A stretch of 64,000 nucleotides of DNA from Oasisia sp. SBJ-2009 (lineage: Eukaryota; Annelida; Polychaeta; Sabellida; Siboglinidae): the NCBI GenBank assembly GCA_964017155.1, contig OZ024861.1, positions 26,056,627-26,120,626 of the forward strand, in the 5' to 3' direction. Positions 22,840 to 37,565 of this stretch are shown piece after piece (the stretch's first letter is position 1; each line of letters starts with the position of its first letter). The position numbers and the translations under genes are program-made. The notes beneath the pieces were generated by a model, which saw nothing but the letters and a program-made list of their open reading frames with translations, was not told the origin of the DNA and ran no database searches.

Positions 22840-25370
22840 GGCCTAAGACCACATTTGCATTTTCCATAGGCGACCATTATAACGTTTCCTTCATTTCCTA
22901 TTAATCTTGATCAGCTCTCTTATTGACAATTTCACAGCATGTTTACCCTCCACAGACAGAGGTTCAGTGGAAAATTCGTGAACTTTTAATACCTCAGGCT
23001 CCCACAAAGTTCATTCAAACCTTACACCCCTCCATTTCTGCTTGAGCCACCCACGGATTGCCCCTGATTACATCACCAAGCAAAATGACAAATGTATTAA
23101 TACGCAGAAATGCACCGAATGACAGCGGTCGTAATTTGACAGCTCTGATGTCACGCTGCACAAAAACGTCATTTATAATCACTCCACACTACATATGTGC
23201 TCACAGAAATCCAGACAACGTGCATAATGCTGCTTTTTTAAGGTACTCTGCGGTCGGGTAATGGCGGACGTGCACATTTTGGTGGTCTTACGTCAAATAG
23301 ATTGGCCAAAAACGTCAAAAGTTCACAAAAATTAGTCATACATCAAGAATGACATATAGCTAGATTAACTGTCTAGGGAAATTGACACCATCTCGATAAT
23401 AATTATAATATGCGTCTTCAAAAGTTGCACCCCTCCCAGATAAATAGCACCGTGCGTGGGTTGAAACACGTTTATTCAGAAAGCGATAATAGATCAGACG
23501 TTTGCCTGAAACTAATGGCACTGTACACAACAAACAGTCCACCACAGTCTCTTAACGATCTGACAGTAACATATAGAGAATATAGAAGATATATATTTTT
23601 TGACAATTTTTTATTAAATGTTGTCAATTTCACCATAAAAATGCAAAAGTCATATTTTTGAACAGCATTTTTTCGGACACGCAAAGTGCTAAATTTCACG
23701 AATTTCTGTATATCGTAATGCTCACCAACTTTGCTTAATTGTATGATGCAATTATGAACTGTGCGTCGTATATATACGTCCCCAGGAGGGCTCAGAATCA
23801 CAGGCCAGTTTCTCATAAATTGTCGCAGTATTGAAAGGCCAGGCAGCGTCTTTCGATGGTAATTTCAATTAAATTGTATGTAGAACGCTGAAATGTGGGA
23901 CATACATTCAGGAATATACACGTTACATGATGGAAGCATATTCGAGATACACAGTAGAACGTATCTCTTGCGTCAAACAAATTATCACCCTACCCCCCTA
24001 GCAATAAGCCGCACTTTACTCGGGCGCAACCCATTATATTAGACAGAGACACTTCCATAACCATCACACGTCGTTTTTTATGCCACCAATTATTTCGCTG
24101 GTGTACATACACTATTGAACACATCAGATACAGCTGGTAGATTAGTTACTGTCAGAAAAAAATGTTGGCCAGTGACACCATAGACACGAGGCAAATGTTG
24201 AATAGACAGTTGCGCCACCCTCTGCCGCAACTTGATCGCTGTAAACGCATTCATTGTGGTAATAATGTTGTTACTAAAACATATCCACATTGCTTTTAGT
24301 GCATTAAAGAGCATCTTAGATGTTGACAATTCGGATAGAACATACAAATTACCAGTGATTTATATAGTTTCTTATCAGACTATATATCACTTATGTATGT
24401 GATTAGTTTAAGCTGACATGTCATATGCAAATATCTGTATAATTCGGTTATGTTACAGCTGAAAAGTGCAAGACTGTCGACAGGGATGGTGTGATAGTTC
24501 TTGTAGACAATTTCAACACACTGACACTTCTGTTAGGTGCCCAATTTTAGTTTGTATGAGCATCAATGAACCTAATCGGATTACGGCAGTCGGGGCATAC
24601 TTGGATAAAATGCGCTGCTTTCTTATTCTCAGTCACATCTGGGGTATATTTAAATATATTCTCAATTGTGTTCGGTGTTTCAGTTAGGGTATATATGTCG
24701 CTAAAATGAGCAGGTGAAAGATAGTACATTTTTAGACGCGCGTGGACAATCTGCTTCATTCGGCGACCAACAATTGACTAAAATAGAGGCTGCGTTTAAG
24801 GGGTGGGGGTGTAATCAAATGTCCTTTGCTCGCCCGTTGATGCTTATTTTGTGTTCTAAATACGACACAAGCAAGCATCACATAATTAGGATTAACAAAT
24901 AGGAAGCTATCGGATGTTCATTTTAGTATTTGCTATTAAGAAACACGCATTTGTAGATGTCGCATACACAGTATAAGTAATGTAATTGCAGCTAAACTCA
25001 TCGTACTGGAAATATGTCGTTAATGTGGCGCATTTTTTTAAATACGAAACAAATTATTCACGCTCTTGAACAGGGACATTTGAAGCACAAACTCATGCTG
25101 TCTTCAATATAGGATATTACGCATGGTGTGTAAAATGCAGCGTGTAACTTCCACATAACCAATATTATCAGTGTATTTTCCTTGCATATCACGCGGTAAC
25201 TAGCTTGCTAATTGCTTTTAATAACTCTCCTAGATGGAGCATTATCAGTAAATAATGACTCCATTGTGTTACAGTCAATAGCAACTTCAAATGAAGCAAA
25301 ACAACAACCTCACGCATCGCTCAAACTACGTTTTCGTGCCTCTTATGTCAAAACGGCCGTTTTTCAATTA
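22840..25370. repeat. Array unit 9 (A variant)
   Basis: Full length. Offset 1106 (position 23945) is A. Confidence 0.97.
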
Positions 25371-27901
25371 GGCCTAAGACCACATTTGCATTTTCCATAG
25401 GCGACCATTATAACGTTTCCTTCATTTCCTATTAATCTTGATCAGCTCTCTTATTGACAATTTCACAGCATGTTTACCCTCCACAGACAGAGGTTCAGTG
25501 GAAAATTCGTGAACTTTTAATACCTCAGGCTCCCACAAAGTTCATTCAAACCTTACACCCCTCCATTTCTGCTTGAGCCACCCACGGATTGCCCCTGATT
25601 ACATCACCAAGCAAAATGACAAATGTATTAATACGCAGAAATGCACCGAATGACAGCGGTCGTAATTTGACAGCTCTGATGTCACGCTGCACAAAAACGT
25701 CATTTATAATCACTCCACACTACATATGTGCTCACAGAAATCCAGACAACGTGCATAATGCTGCTTTTTTAAGGTACTCTGCGGTCGGGTAATGGCGGAC
25801 GTGCACATTTTGGTGGTCTTACGTCAAATAGATTGGCCAAAAACGTCAAAAGTTCACAAAAATTAGTCATACATCAAGAATGACATATAGCTAGATTAAC
25901 TGTCTAGGGAAATTGACACCATCTCGATAATAATTATAATATGCGTCTTCAAAAGTTGCACCCCTCCCAGATAAATAGCACCGTGCGTGGGTTGAAACAC
26001 GTTTATTCAGAAAGCGATAATAGATCAGACGTTTGCCTGAAACTAATGGCACTGTACACAACAAACAGTCCACCACAGTCTCTTAACGATCTGACAGTAA
26101 CATATAGAGAATATAGAAGATATATATTTTTTGACAATTTTTTATTAAATGTTGTCAATTTCACCATAAAAATGCAAAAGTCATATTTTTGAACAGCATT
26201 TTTTCGGACACGCAAAGTGCTAAATTTCACGAATTTCTGTATATCGTAATGCTCACCAACTTTGCTTAATTGTATGATGCAATTATGAACTGTGCGTCGT
26301 ATATATACGTCCCCAGGAGGGCTCAGAATCACAGGCCAGTTTCTCATAAATTGTCGCAGTATTGAAAGGCCAGGCAGCGTCTTTCGATGGTAATTTCAAT
26401 TAAATTGTATGTAGAACGCTGAAATGTGGGACATACATTCAGGAATATACACGTTACATGATGGAAGCATATTCGTGATACACAGTAGAACGTATCTCTT
26501 GCGTCAAACAAATTATCACCCTACCCCCCTAGCAATAAGCCGCACTTTACTCGGGCGCAACCCATTATATTAGACAGAGACACTTCCATAACCATCACAC
26601 GTCGTTTTTTATGCCACCAATTATTTCGCTGGTGTACATACACTATTGAACACATCAGATACAGCTGGTAGATTAGTTACTGTCAGAAAAAAATGTTGGC
26701 CAGTGACACCATAGACACGAGGCAAATGTTGAATAGACAGTTGCGCCACCCTCTGCCGCAACTTGATCGCTGTAAACGCATTCATTGTGGTAATAATGTT
26801 GTTACTAAAACATATCCACATTGCTTTTAGTGCATTAAAGAGCATCTTAGATGTTGACAATTCGGATAGAACATACAAATTACCAGTGATTTATATAGTT
26901 TCTTATCAGACTATATATCACTTATGTATGTGATTAGTTTAAGCTGACATGTCATATGCAAATATCTGTATAATTCGGTTATGTTACAGCTGAAAAGTGC
27001 AAGACTGTCGACAGGGATGGTGTGATAGTTCTTGTAGACAATTTCAACACACTGACACTTCTGTTAGGTGCCCAATTTTAGTTTGTATGAGCATCAATGA
27101 ACCTAATCGGATTACGGCAGTCGGGGCATACTTGGATAAAATGCGCTGCTTTCTTATTCTCAGTCACATCTGGGGTATATTTAAATATATTCTCAATTGT
27201 GTTCGGTGTTTCAGTTAGGGTATATATGTCGCTAAAATGAGCAGGTGAAAGATAGTACATTTTTAGACGCGCGTGGACAATCTGCTTCATTCGGCGACCA
27301 ACAATTGACTAAAATAGAGGCTGCGTTTAAGGGGTGGGGGTGTAATCAAATGTCCTTTGCTCGCCCGTTGATGCTTATTTTGTGTTCTAAATACGACACA
27401 AGCAAGCATCACATAATTAGGATTAACAAATAGGAAGCTATCGGATGTTCATTTTAGTATTTGCTATTAAGAAACACGCATTTGTAGATGTCGCATACAC
27501 AGTATAAGTAATGTAATTGCAGCTAAACTCATCGTACTGGAAATATGTCGTTAATGTGGCGCATTTTTTTAAATACGAAACAAATTATTCACGCTCTTGA
27601 ACAGGGACATTTGAAGCACAAACTCATGCTGTCTTCAATATAGGATATTACGCATGGTGTGTAAAATGCAGCGTGTAACTTCCACATAACCAATATTATC
27701 AGTGTATTTTCCTTGCATATCACGCGGTAACTAGCTTGCTAATTGCTTTTAATAACTCTCCTAGATGGAGCATTATCAGTAAATAATGACTCCATTGTGT
27801 TACAGTCAATAGCAACTTCAAATGAAGCAAAACAACAACCTCACGCATCGCTCAAACTACGTTTTCGTGCCTCTTATGTCAAAACGGCCGTTTTTCAATT
27901 A
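25371..27901. repeat. Array unit 10
   Basis: Full length. Offset 1106 is T. Confidence 0.97.
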
Positions 27902-30429
27902 GGCCTAAGACCACATTTGCATTTTCCATAGGCGACCATTATAACGTTTCCTTCATTTCCTATTAATCTTGATCAGCTCTCTTATTGACAATTTCACAGC
28001 ATGTTTACCCTCCACAGACAGAGGTTCAGTGGAAAATTCGTGAACTTTTAATACCTCAGGCTCCCACAAAGTTCATTCAAACCTTACACCCCTCCATTTC
28101 TGCTTGAGCCACCCACGGATTGCCCCTGATTACATCACCAAGCAAAATGACAAATGTATTAATACGCAGAAATGCACCGAATGACAGCGGTCGTAATTTG
28201 ACAGCTCTGATGTCACGCTGCACAAAAACGTCATTTATAATCACTCCACACTACATATGTGCTCACAGAAATCCAGACAACGTGCATAATGCTGCTTTTT
28301 TAAGGTACTCTGCGGTCGGGTAATGGCGGACGTGCACATTTTGGTGGTCTTACGTCAAATAGATTGGCCAAAAACGTCAAAAGTTCACAAAAATTAGTCA
28401 TACATCAAGAATGACATATAGCTAGATTAACTGTCTAGGGAAATTGACACCATCTCGATAATAATTATAATATGCGTCTTCAAAAGTTGCACCCCTCCCA
28501 GATAAATAGCACCGTGCGTGGGTTGAAACACGTTTATTCAGAAAGCGATAATAGATCAGACGTTTGCCTGAAACTAATGGCACTGTACACAACAAACAGT
28601 CCACCACAGTCTCTTAACGATCTGACAGTAACATATAGAGAATATAGAAGATATATATTTTTTGACAATTTTTTATTAAATGTTGTCAATTTCACCATAA
28701 AAATGCAAAAGTCATATTTTTGAACAGCATTTTTTCGGACACGCAAAGTGCTAAATTTCACGAATTTCTGTATATCGTAATGCTCACCAACTTTGCTTAA
28801 TTGTATGATGCAATTATGAACTGTGCGTCGTATATATACGTCCCCAGGAGGGCTCAGAATCACAGGCCAGTTTCTCATAAATTGTCGCAGTATTGAAAGG
28901 CCAGGCAGCGTCTTTCGATGGTAATTTCAATTAAATTGTATGTAGAACGCTGAAATGTGGGACATACATTCAGGAATATACACGTTACATGATGGAAGCA
29001 TATTCGTGATACACAGTAGAACGTATCTCTTGCGTCAAACAAATTATCACCCTACCCCCCTAGCAATAAGCCGCACTTTACTCGGGCGCAACCCATTATA
29101 TTAGACAGAGACACTTCCATAACCATCACACGTCGTTTTTTATGCCACCAATTATTTCGCTGGTGTACATACACTATTGAACACATCAGATACAGCTGGT
29201 AGATTAGTTACTGTCAGAAAAAAATGTTGGCCAGTGACACCATAGACACGAGGCAAATGTTGAATAGACAGTTGCGCCACCCTCTGCCGCAACTTGATCG
29301 CTGTAAACGCATTCATTGTGGTAATAATGTTGTTACTAAAACATATCCACATTGCTTTTAGTGCATTAAAGAGCATCTTAGATGTTGACAATTCGGATAG
29401 AACATACAAATTACCAGTGATTTATATAGTTTCTTATCAGACTATATATCACTTATGTATGTGATTAGTTTAAGCTGACATGTCATATGCAAATATCTGT
29501 ATAATTCGGTTATGTTACAGCTGAAAAGTGCAAGACTGTCGACAGGGATGGTGTGATAGTTCTTGTAGACAATTTCAACACACTGACACTTCTGTTAGGT
29601 GCCCAATTTTAGTTTGTATGAGCATCAATGAACCTAATCGGATTACGGCAGTCGGGGCATACTTGGATAAAATGCGCTGCTTTCTTATTCTCAGTCACAT
29701 CTGGGGTATATTTAAATATATTCTCAATTGTGTTCGGTGTTTCAGTTAGGGTATATATGTCGCTAAAATGAGCAGGTGAAAGATAGTACATTTTTAGACG
29801 CGCGTGGACAATCTGCTTCATTCGGCGACCAACAATTGACTAAAATAGAGGCTGCGTTTAAGGGGTGGGGGTGTAATCAAATGTCCTTTGCTCGCCCGTT
29901 GATGCTTATTTTGTGTTCTAAATACGACACAAGCAAGCATCACATAATTAGGATTAACAAATAGGAAGCTATCGGATGTTCATTTTAGTATTTGCTATTA
30001 AGAAACACGCATTTGTAGATGTCGCATACACAGTATAAGTAATGTAATTGCAGCTAAACTCATCGTACTGGAAATATGTCGTTAATGTGGCGCATTTTTT
30101 TAAATACGAAACAAATTATTCACGCTCTTGAACAGGGACATTTGAAGCACAAACTCATGCTGTCTTCAATATAGGATATTACGCATGGTGTGTAAAATGC
30201 AGCGTGTAACTTCCACATAACCAATATTATCAGTGTATTTTCCTTGCATATCACGCGGTAACTAGCTTGCTAATTGCTTTTAATAACTCTCCTAGATGGA
30301 GCATTATCAGTAAATAATGACTCCATTGTGTTACAGTCAATAGCAACTTCAAATGAAGCAAAACAACAACCTCACGCATCGCTCAAACTACGTTTTCGTG
30401 CCTCTTATGTCAAAACGGCCGTTTTTCAA
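27902..30429. repeat. Array unit 11, ends at the module deletion
   Basis: Complete up to GTTTTTCAA at 30421-30429. The following module is absent. Offset 1106 is T. Confidence 0.97.
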
Positions 30430-30433
30430 ATAG
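30426..30433. other. Precise 460-bp module deletion junction
   Basis: The sequence passes directly from CGTTTTTCAA (end of an internal segment) to ATAGATTGGCC (start of the next). The 460 bp normally between them, from TTAGGCC to GTCTTACGTCAA, are missing. TCAA occurs at the end of both the left internal segment and the missing module, so the join cannot be placed more exactly than within those 4 bp. Confidence 0.95.
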
Positions 30434-32503
30434 ATTGGCCAAAAACGTCAAAAGTTCACAAAAATTAGTCATACATCAAGAATGACATATAGCTAGATTA
30501 ACTGTCTAGGGAAATTGACACCATCTCGATAATAATTATAATATGCGTCTTCAAAAGTTGCACCCCTCCCAGATAAATAGCACCGTGCGTGGGTTGAAAC
30601 ACGTTTATTCAGAAAGCGATAATAGATCAGACGTTTGCCTGAAACTAATGGCACTGTACACAACAAACAGTCCACCACAGTCTCTTAACGATCTGACAGT
30701 AACATATAGAGAATATAGAAGATATATATTTTTTGACAATTTTTTATTAAATGTTGTCAATTTCACCATAAAAATGCAAAAGTCATATTTTTGAACAGCA
30801 TTTTTTCGGACACGCAAAGTGCTAAATTTCACGAATTTCTGTATATCGTAATGCTCACCAACTTTGCTTAATTGTATGATGCAATTATGAACTGTGCGTC
30901 GTATATATACGTCCCCAGGAGGGCTCAGAATCACAGGCCAGTTTCTCATAAATTGTCGCAGTATTGAAAGGCCAGGCAGCGTCTTTCGATGGTAATTTCA
31001 ATTAAATTGTATGTAGAACGCTGAAATGTGGGACATACATTCAGGAATATACACGTTACATGATGGAAGCATATTCGTGATACACAGTAGAACGTATCTC
31101 TTGCGTCAAACAAATTATCACCCTACCCCCCTAGCAATAAGCCGCACTTTACTCGGGCGCAACCCATTATATTAGACAGAGACACTTCCATAACCATCAC
31201 ACGTCGTTTTTTATGCCACCAATTATTTCGCTGGTGTACATACACTATTGAACACATCAGATACAGCTGGTAGATTAGTTACTGTCAGAAAAAAATGTTG
31301 GCCAGTGACACCATAGACACGAGGCAAATGTTGAATAGACAGTTGCGCCACCCTCTGCCGCAACTTGATCGCTGTAAACGCATTCATTGTGGTAATAATG
31401 TTGTTACTAAAACATATCCACATTGCTTTTAGTGCATTAAAGAGCATCTTAGATGTTGACAATTCGGATAGAACATACAAATTACCAGTGATTTATATAG
31501 TTTCTTATCAGACTATATATCACTTATGTATGTGATTAGTTTAAGCTGACATGTCATATGCAAATATCTGTATAATTCGGTTATGTTACAGCTGAAAAGT
31601 GCAAGACTGTCGACAGGGATGGTGTGATAGTTCTTGTAGACAATTTCAACACACTGACACTTCTGTTAGGTGCCCAATTTTAGTTTGTATGAGCATCAAT
31701 GAACCTAATCGGATTACGGCAGTCGGGGCATACTTGGATAAAATGCGCTGCTTTCTTATTCTCAGTCACATCTGGGGTATATTTAAATATATTCTCAATT
31801 GTGTTCGGTGTTTCAGTTAGGGTATATATGTCGCTAAAATGAGCAGGTGAAAGATAGTACATTTTTAGACGCGCGTGGACAATCTGCTTCATTCGGCGAC
31901 CAACAATTGACTAAAATAGAGGCTGCGTTTAAGGGGTGGGGGTGTAATCAAATGTCCTTTGCTCGCCCGTTGATGCTTATTTTGTGTTCTAAATACGACA
32001 CAAGCAAGCATCACATAATTAGGATTAACAAATAGGAAGCTATCGGATGTTCATTTTAGTATTTGCTATTAAGAAACACGCATTTGTAGATGTCGCATAC
32101 ACAGTATAAGTAATGTAATTGCAGCTAAACTCATCGTACTGGAAATATGTCGTTAATGTGGCGCATTTTTTTAAATACGAAACAAATTATTCACGCTCTT
32201 GAACAGGGACATTTGAAGCACAAACTCATGCTGTCTTCAATATAGGATATTACGCATGGTGTGTAAAATGCAGCGTGTAACTTCCACATAACCAATATTA
32301 TCAGTGTATTTTCCTTGCATATCACGCGGTAACTAGCTTGCTAATTGCTTTTAATAACTCTCCTAGATGGAGCATTATCAGTAAATAATGACTCCATTGT
32401 GTTACAGTCAATAGCAACTTCAAATGAAGCAAAACAACAACCTCACGCATCGCTCAAACTACGTTTTCGTGCCTCTTATGTCAAAACGGCCGTTTTTCAA
32501 TTA
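30430..32503. repeat. Array unit 12, lacking module M
   Basis: Length 2074 bp: the internal segment plus the first three bases of the next module. It is otherwise unchanged, and offset 1106 is T. Two internal segments are therefore directly adjacent at its left edge. Confidence 0.97.
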
Positions 32504-35034
32504 GGCCTAAGACCACATTTGCATTTTCCATAGGCGACCATTATAACGTTTCCTTCATTTCCTATTAATCTTGATCAGCTCTCTTATTGACAATTTCACA
32601 GCATGTTTACCCTCCACAGACAGAGGTTCAGTGGAAAATTCGTGAACTTTTAATACCTCAGGCTCCCACAAAGTTCATTCAAACCTTACACCCCTCCATT
32701 TCTGCTTGAGCCACCCACGGATTGCCCCTGATTACATCACCAAGCAAAATGACAAATGTATTAATACGCAGAAATGCACCGAATGACAGCGGTCGTAATT
32801 TGACAGCTCTGATGTCACGCTGCACAAAAACGTCATTTATAATCACTCCACACTACATATGTGCTCACAGAAATCCAGACAACGTGCATAATGCTGCTTT
32901 TTTAAGGTACTCTGCGGTCGGGTAATGGCGGACGTGCACATTTTGGTGGTCTTACGTCAAATAGATTGGCCAAAAACGTCAAAAGTTCACAAAAATTAGT
33001 CATACATCAAGAATGACATATAGCTAGATTAACTGTCTAGGGAAATTGACACCATCTCGATAATAATTATAATATGCGTCTTCAAAAGTTGCACCCCTCC
33101 CAGATAAATAGCACCGTGCGTGGGTTGAAACACGTTTATTCAGAAAGCGATAATAGATCAGACGTTTGCCTGAAACTAATGGCACTGTACACAACAAACA
33201 GTCCACCACAGTCTCTTAACGATCTGACAGTAACATATAGAGAATATAGAAGATATATATTTTTTGACAATTTTTTATTAAATGTTGTCAATTTCACCAT
33301 AAAAATGCAAAAGTCATATTTTTGAACAGCATTTTTTCGGACACGCAAAGTGCTAAATTTCACGAATTTCTGTATATCGTAATGCTCACCAACTTTGCTT
33401 AATTGTATGATGCAATTATGAACTGTGCGTCGTATATATACGTCCCCAGGAGGGCTCAGAATCACAGGCCAGTTTCTCATAAATTGTCGCAGTATTGAAA
33501 GGCCAGGCAGCGTCTTTCGATGGTAATTTCAATTAAATTGTATGTAGAACGCTGAAATGTGGGACATACATTCAGGAATATACACGTTACATGATGGAAG
33601 CATATTCGTGATACACAGTAGAACGTATCTCTTGCGTCAAACAAATTATCACCCTACCCCCCTAGCAATAAGCCGCACTTTACTCGGGCGCAACCCATTA
33701 TATTAGACAGAGACACTTCCATAACCATCACACGTCGTTTTTTATGCCACCAATTATTTCGCTGGTGTACATACACTATTGAACACATCAGATACAGCTG
33801 GTAGATTAGTTACTGTCAGAAAAAAATGTTGGCCAGTGACACCATAGACACGAGGCAAATGTTGAATAGACAGTTGCGCCACCCTCTGCCGCAACTTGAT
33901 CGCTGTAAACGCATTCATTGTGGTAATAATGTTGTTACTAAAACATATCCACATTGCTTTTAGTGCATTAAAGAGCATCTTAGATGTTGACAATTCGGAT
34001 AGAACATACAAATTACCAGTGATTTATATAGTTTCTTATCAGACTATATATCACTTATGTATGTGATTAGTTTAAGCTGACATGTCATATGCAAATATCT
34101 GTATAATTCGGTTATGTTACAGCTGAAAAGTGCAAGACTGTCGACAGGGATGGTGTGATAGTTCTTGTAGACAATTTCAACACACTGACACTTCTGTTAG
34201 GTGCCCAATTTTAGTTTGTATGAGCATCAATGAACCTAATCGGATTACGGCAGTCGGGGCATACTTGGATAAAATGCGCTGCTTTCTTATTCTCAGTCAC
34301 ATCTGGGGTATATTTAAATATATTCTCAATTGCGTTCGGTGTTTCAGTTAGGGTATATATGTCGCTAAAATGAGCAGGTGAAAGATAGTACATTTTTAGA
34401 CGCGCGTGGACAATCTGCTTCATTCGGCGACCAACAATTGACTAAAATAGAGGCTGCGTTTAAGGGGTGGGGGTGTAATCAAATGTCCTTTGCTCGCCCG
34501 TTGATGCTTATTTTGTGTTCTAAATACGACACAAGCAAGCATCACATAATTAGGATTAACAAATAGGAAGCTATCGGATGTTCATTTTAGTATTTGCTAT
34601 TAAGAAACACGCATTTGTAGATGTCGCATACACAGTATAAGTAATGTAATTGCAGCTAAACTCATCGTACTGGAAATATGTCGTTAATGTGGCGCATTTT
34701 TTTAAATACGAAACAAATTATTCACGCTCTTGAACAGGGACATTTGAAGCACAAACTCATGCTGTCTTCAATATAGGATATTACGCATGGTGTGTAAAAT
34801 GCAGCGTGTAACTTCCACATAACCAATATTATCAGTGTATTTTCCTTGCATATCACGCGGTAACTAGCTTGCTAATTGCTTTTAATAACTCTCCTAGATG
34901 GAGCATTATCAGTAAATAATGACTCCATTGTGTTACAGTCAATAGCAACTTCAAATGAAGCAAAACAACAACCTCACGCATCGCTCAAACTACGTTTTCG
35001 TGCCTCTTATGTCAAAACGGCCGTTTTTCAATTA
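32504..35034. repeat. Array unit 13 (private T-to-C change)
   Basis: Full length. Position 34333 (offset 1830) is C where the other copies have T, giving CAATTGCGTTCGG. Offset 1106 is T. Confidence 0.97.
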
Positions 35035-37565
35035 GGCCTAAGACCACATTTGCATTTTCCATAGGCGACCATTATAACGTTTCCTTCATTTCCTATTAAT
35101 CTTGATCAGCTCTCTTATTGACAATTTCACAGCATGTTTACCCTCCACAGACAGAGGTTCAGTGGAAAATTCGTGAACTTTTAATACCTCAGGCTCCCAC
35201 AAAGTTCATTCAAACCTTACACCCCTCCATTTCTGCTTGAGCCACCCACGGATTGCCCCTGATTACATCACCAAGCAAAATGACAAATGTATTAATACGC
35301 AGAAATGCACCGAATGACAGCGGTCGTAATTTGACAGCTCTGATGTCACGCTGCACAAAAACGTCATTTATAATCACTCCACACTACATATGTGCTCACA
35401 GAAATCCAGACAACGTGCATAATGCTGCTTTTTTAAGGTACTCTGCGGTCGGGTAATGGCGGACGTGCACATTTTGGTGGTCTTACGTCAAATAGATTGG
35501 CCAAAAACGTCAAAAGTTCACAAAAATTAGTCATACATCAAGAATGACATATAGCTAGATTAACTGTCTAGGGAAATTGACACCATCTCGATAATAATTA
35601 TAATATGCGTCTTCAAAAGTTGCACCCCTCCCAGATAAATAGCACCGTGCGTGGGTTGAAACACGTTTATTCAGAAAGCGATAATAGATCAGACGTTTGC
35701 CTGAAACTAATGGCACTGTACACAACAAACAGTCCACCACAGTCTCTTAACGATCTGACAGTAACATATAGAGAATATAGAAGATATATATTTTTTGACA
35801 ATTTTTTATTAAATGTTGTCAATTTCACCATAAAAATGCAAAAGTCATATTTTTGAACAGCATTTTTTCGGACACGCAAAGTGCTAAATTTCACGAATTT
35901 CTGTATATCGTAATGCTCACCAACTTTGCTTAATTGTATGATGCAATTATGAACTGTGCGTCGTATATATACGTCCCCAGGAGGGCTCAGAATCACAGGC
36001 CAGTTTCTCATAAATTGTCGCAGTATTGAAAGGCCAGGCAGCGTCTTTCGATGGTAATTTCAATTAAATTGTATGTAGAACGCTGAAATGTGGGACATAC
36101 ATTCAGGAATATACACGTTACATGATGGAAGCATATTCGTGATACACAGTAGAACGTATCTCTTGCGTCAAACAAATTATCACCCTACCCCCCTAGCAAT
36201 AAGCCGCACTTTACTCGGGCGCAACCCATTATATTAGACAGAGACACTTCCATAACCATCACACGTCGTTTTTTATGCCACCAATTATTTCGCTGGTGTA
36301 CATACACTATTGAACACATCAGATACAGCTGGTAGATTAGTTACTGTCAGAAAAAAATGTTGGCCAGTGACACCATAGACACGAGGCAAATGTTGAATAG
36401 ACAGTTGCGCCACCCTCTGCCGCAACTTGATCGCTGTAAACGCATTCATTGTGGTAATAATGTTGTTACTAAAACATATCCACATTGCTTTTAGTGCATT
36501 AAAGAGCATCTTAGATGTTGACAATTCGGATAGAACATACAAATTACCAGTGATTTATATAGTTTCTTATCAGACTATATATCACTTATGTATGTGATTA
36601 GTTTAAGCTGACATGTCATATGCAAATATCTGTATAATTCGGTTATGTTACAGCTGAAAAGTGCAAGACTGTCGACAGGGATGGTGTGATAGTTCTTGTA
36701 GACAATTTCAACACACTGACACTTCTGTTAGGTGCCCAATTTTAGTTTGTATGAGCATCAATGAACCTAATCGGATTACGGCAGTCGGGGCATACTTGGA
36801 TAAAATGCGCTGCTTTCTTATTCTCAGTCACATCTGGGGTATATTTAAATATATTCTCAATTGTGTTCGGTGTTTCAGTTAGGGTATATATGTCGCTAAA
36901 ATGAGCAGGTGAAAGATAGTACATTTTTAGACGCGCGTGGACAATCTGCTTCATTCGGCGACCAACAATTGACTAAAATAGAGGCTGCGTTTAAGGGGTG
37001 GGGGTGTAATCAAATGTCCTTTGCTCGCCCGTTGATGCTTATTTTGTGTTCTAAATACGACACAAGCAAGCATCACATAATTAGGATTAACAAATAGGAA
37101 GCTATCGGATGTTCATTTTAGTATTTGCTATTAAGAAACACGCATTTGTAGATGTCGCATACACAGTATAAGTAATGTAATTGCAGCTAAACTCATCGTA
37201 CTGGAAATATGTCGTTAATGTGGCGCATTTTTTTAAATACGAAACAAATTATTCACGCTCTTGAACAGGGACATTTGAAGCACAAACTCATGCTGTCTTC
37301 AATATAGGATATTACGCATGGTGTGTAAAATGCAGCGTGTAACTTCCACATAACCAATATTATCAGTGTATTTTCCTTGCATATCACGCGGTAACTAGCT
37401 TGCTAATTGCTTTTAATAACTCTCCTAGATGGAGCATTATCAGTAAATAATGACTCCATTGTGTTACAGTCAATAGCAACTTCAAATGAAGCAAAACAAC
37501 AACCTCACGCATCGCTCAAACTACGTTTTCGTGCCTCTTATGTCAAAACGGCCGTTTTTCAATTA
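35035..37565. repeat. Array unit 14
   Basis: Full length. Offset 1106 is T. Confidence 0.97.
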
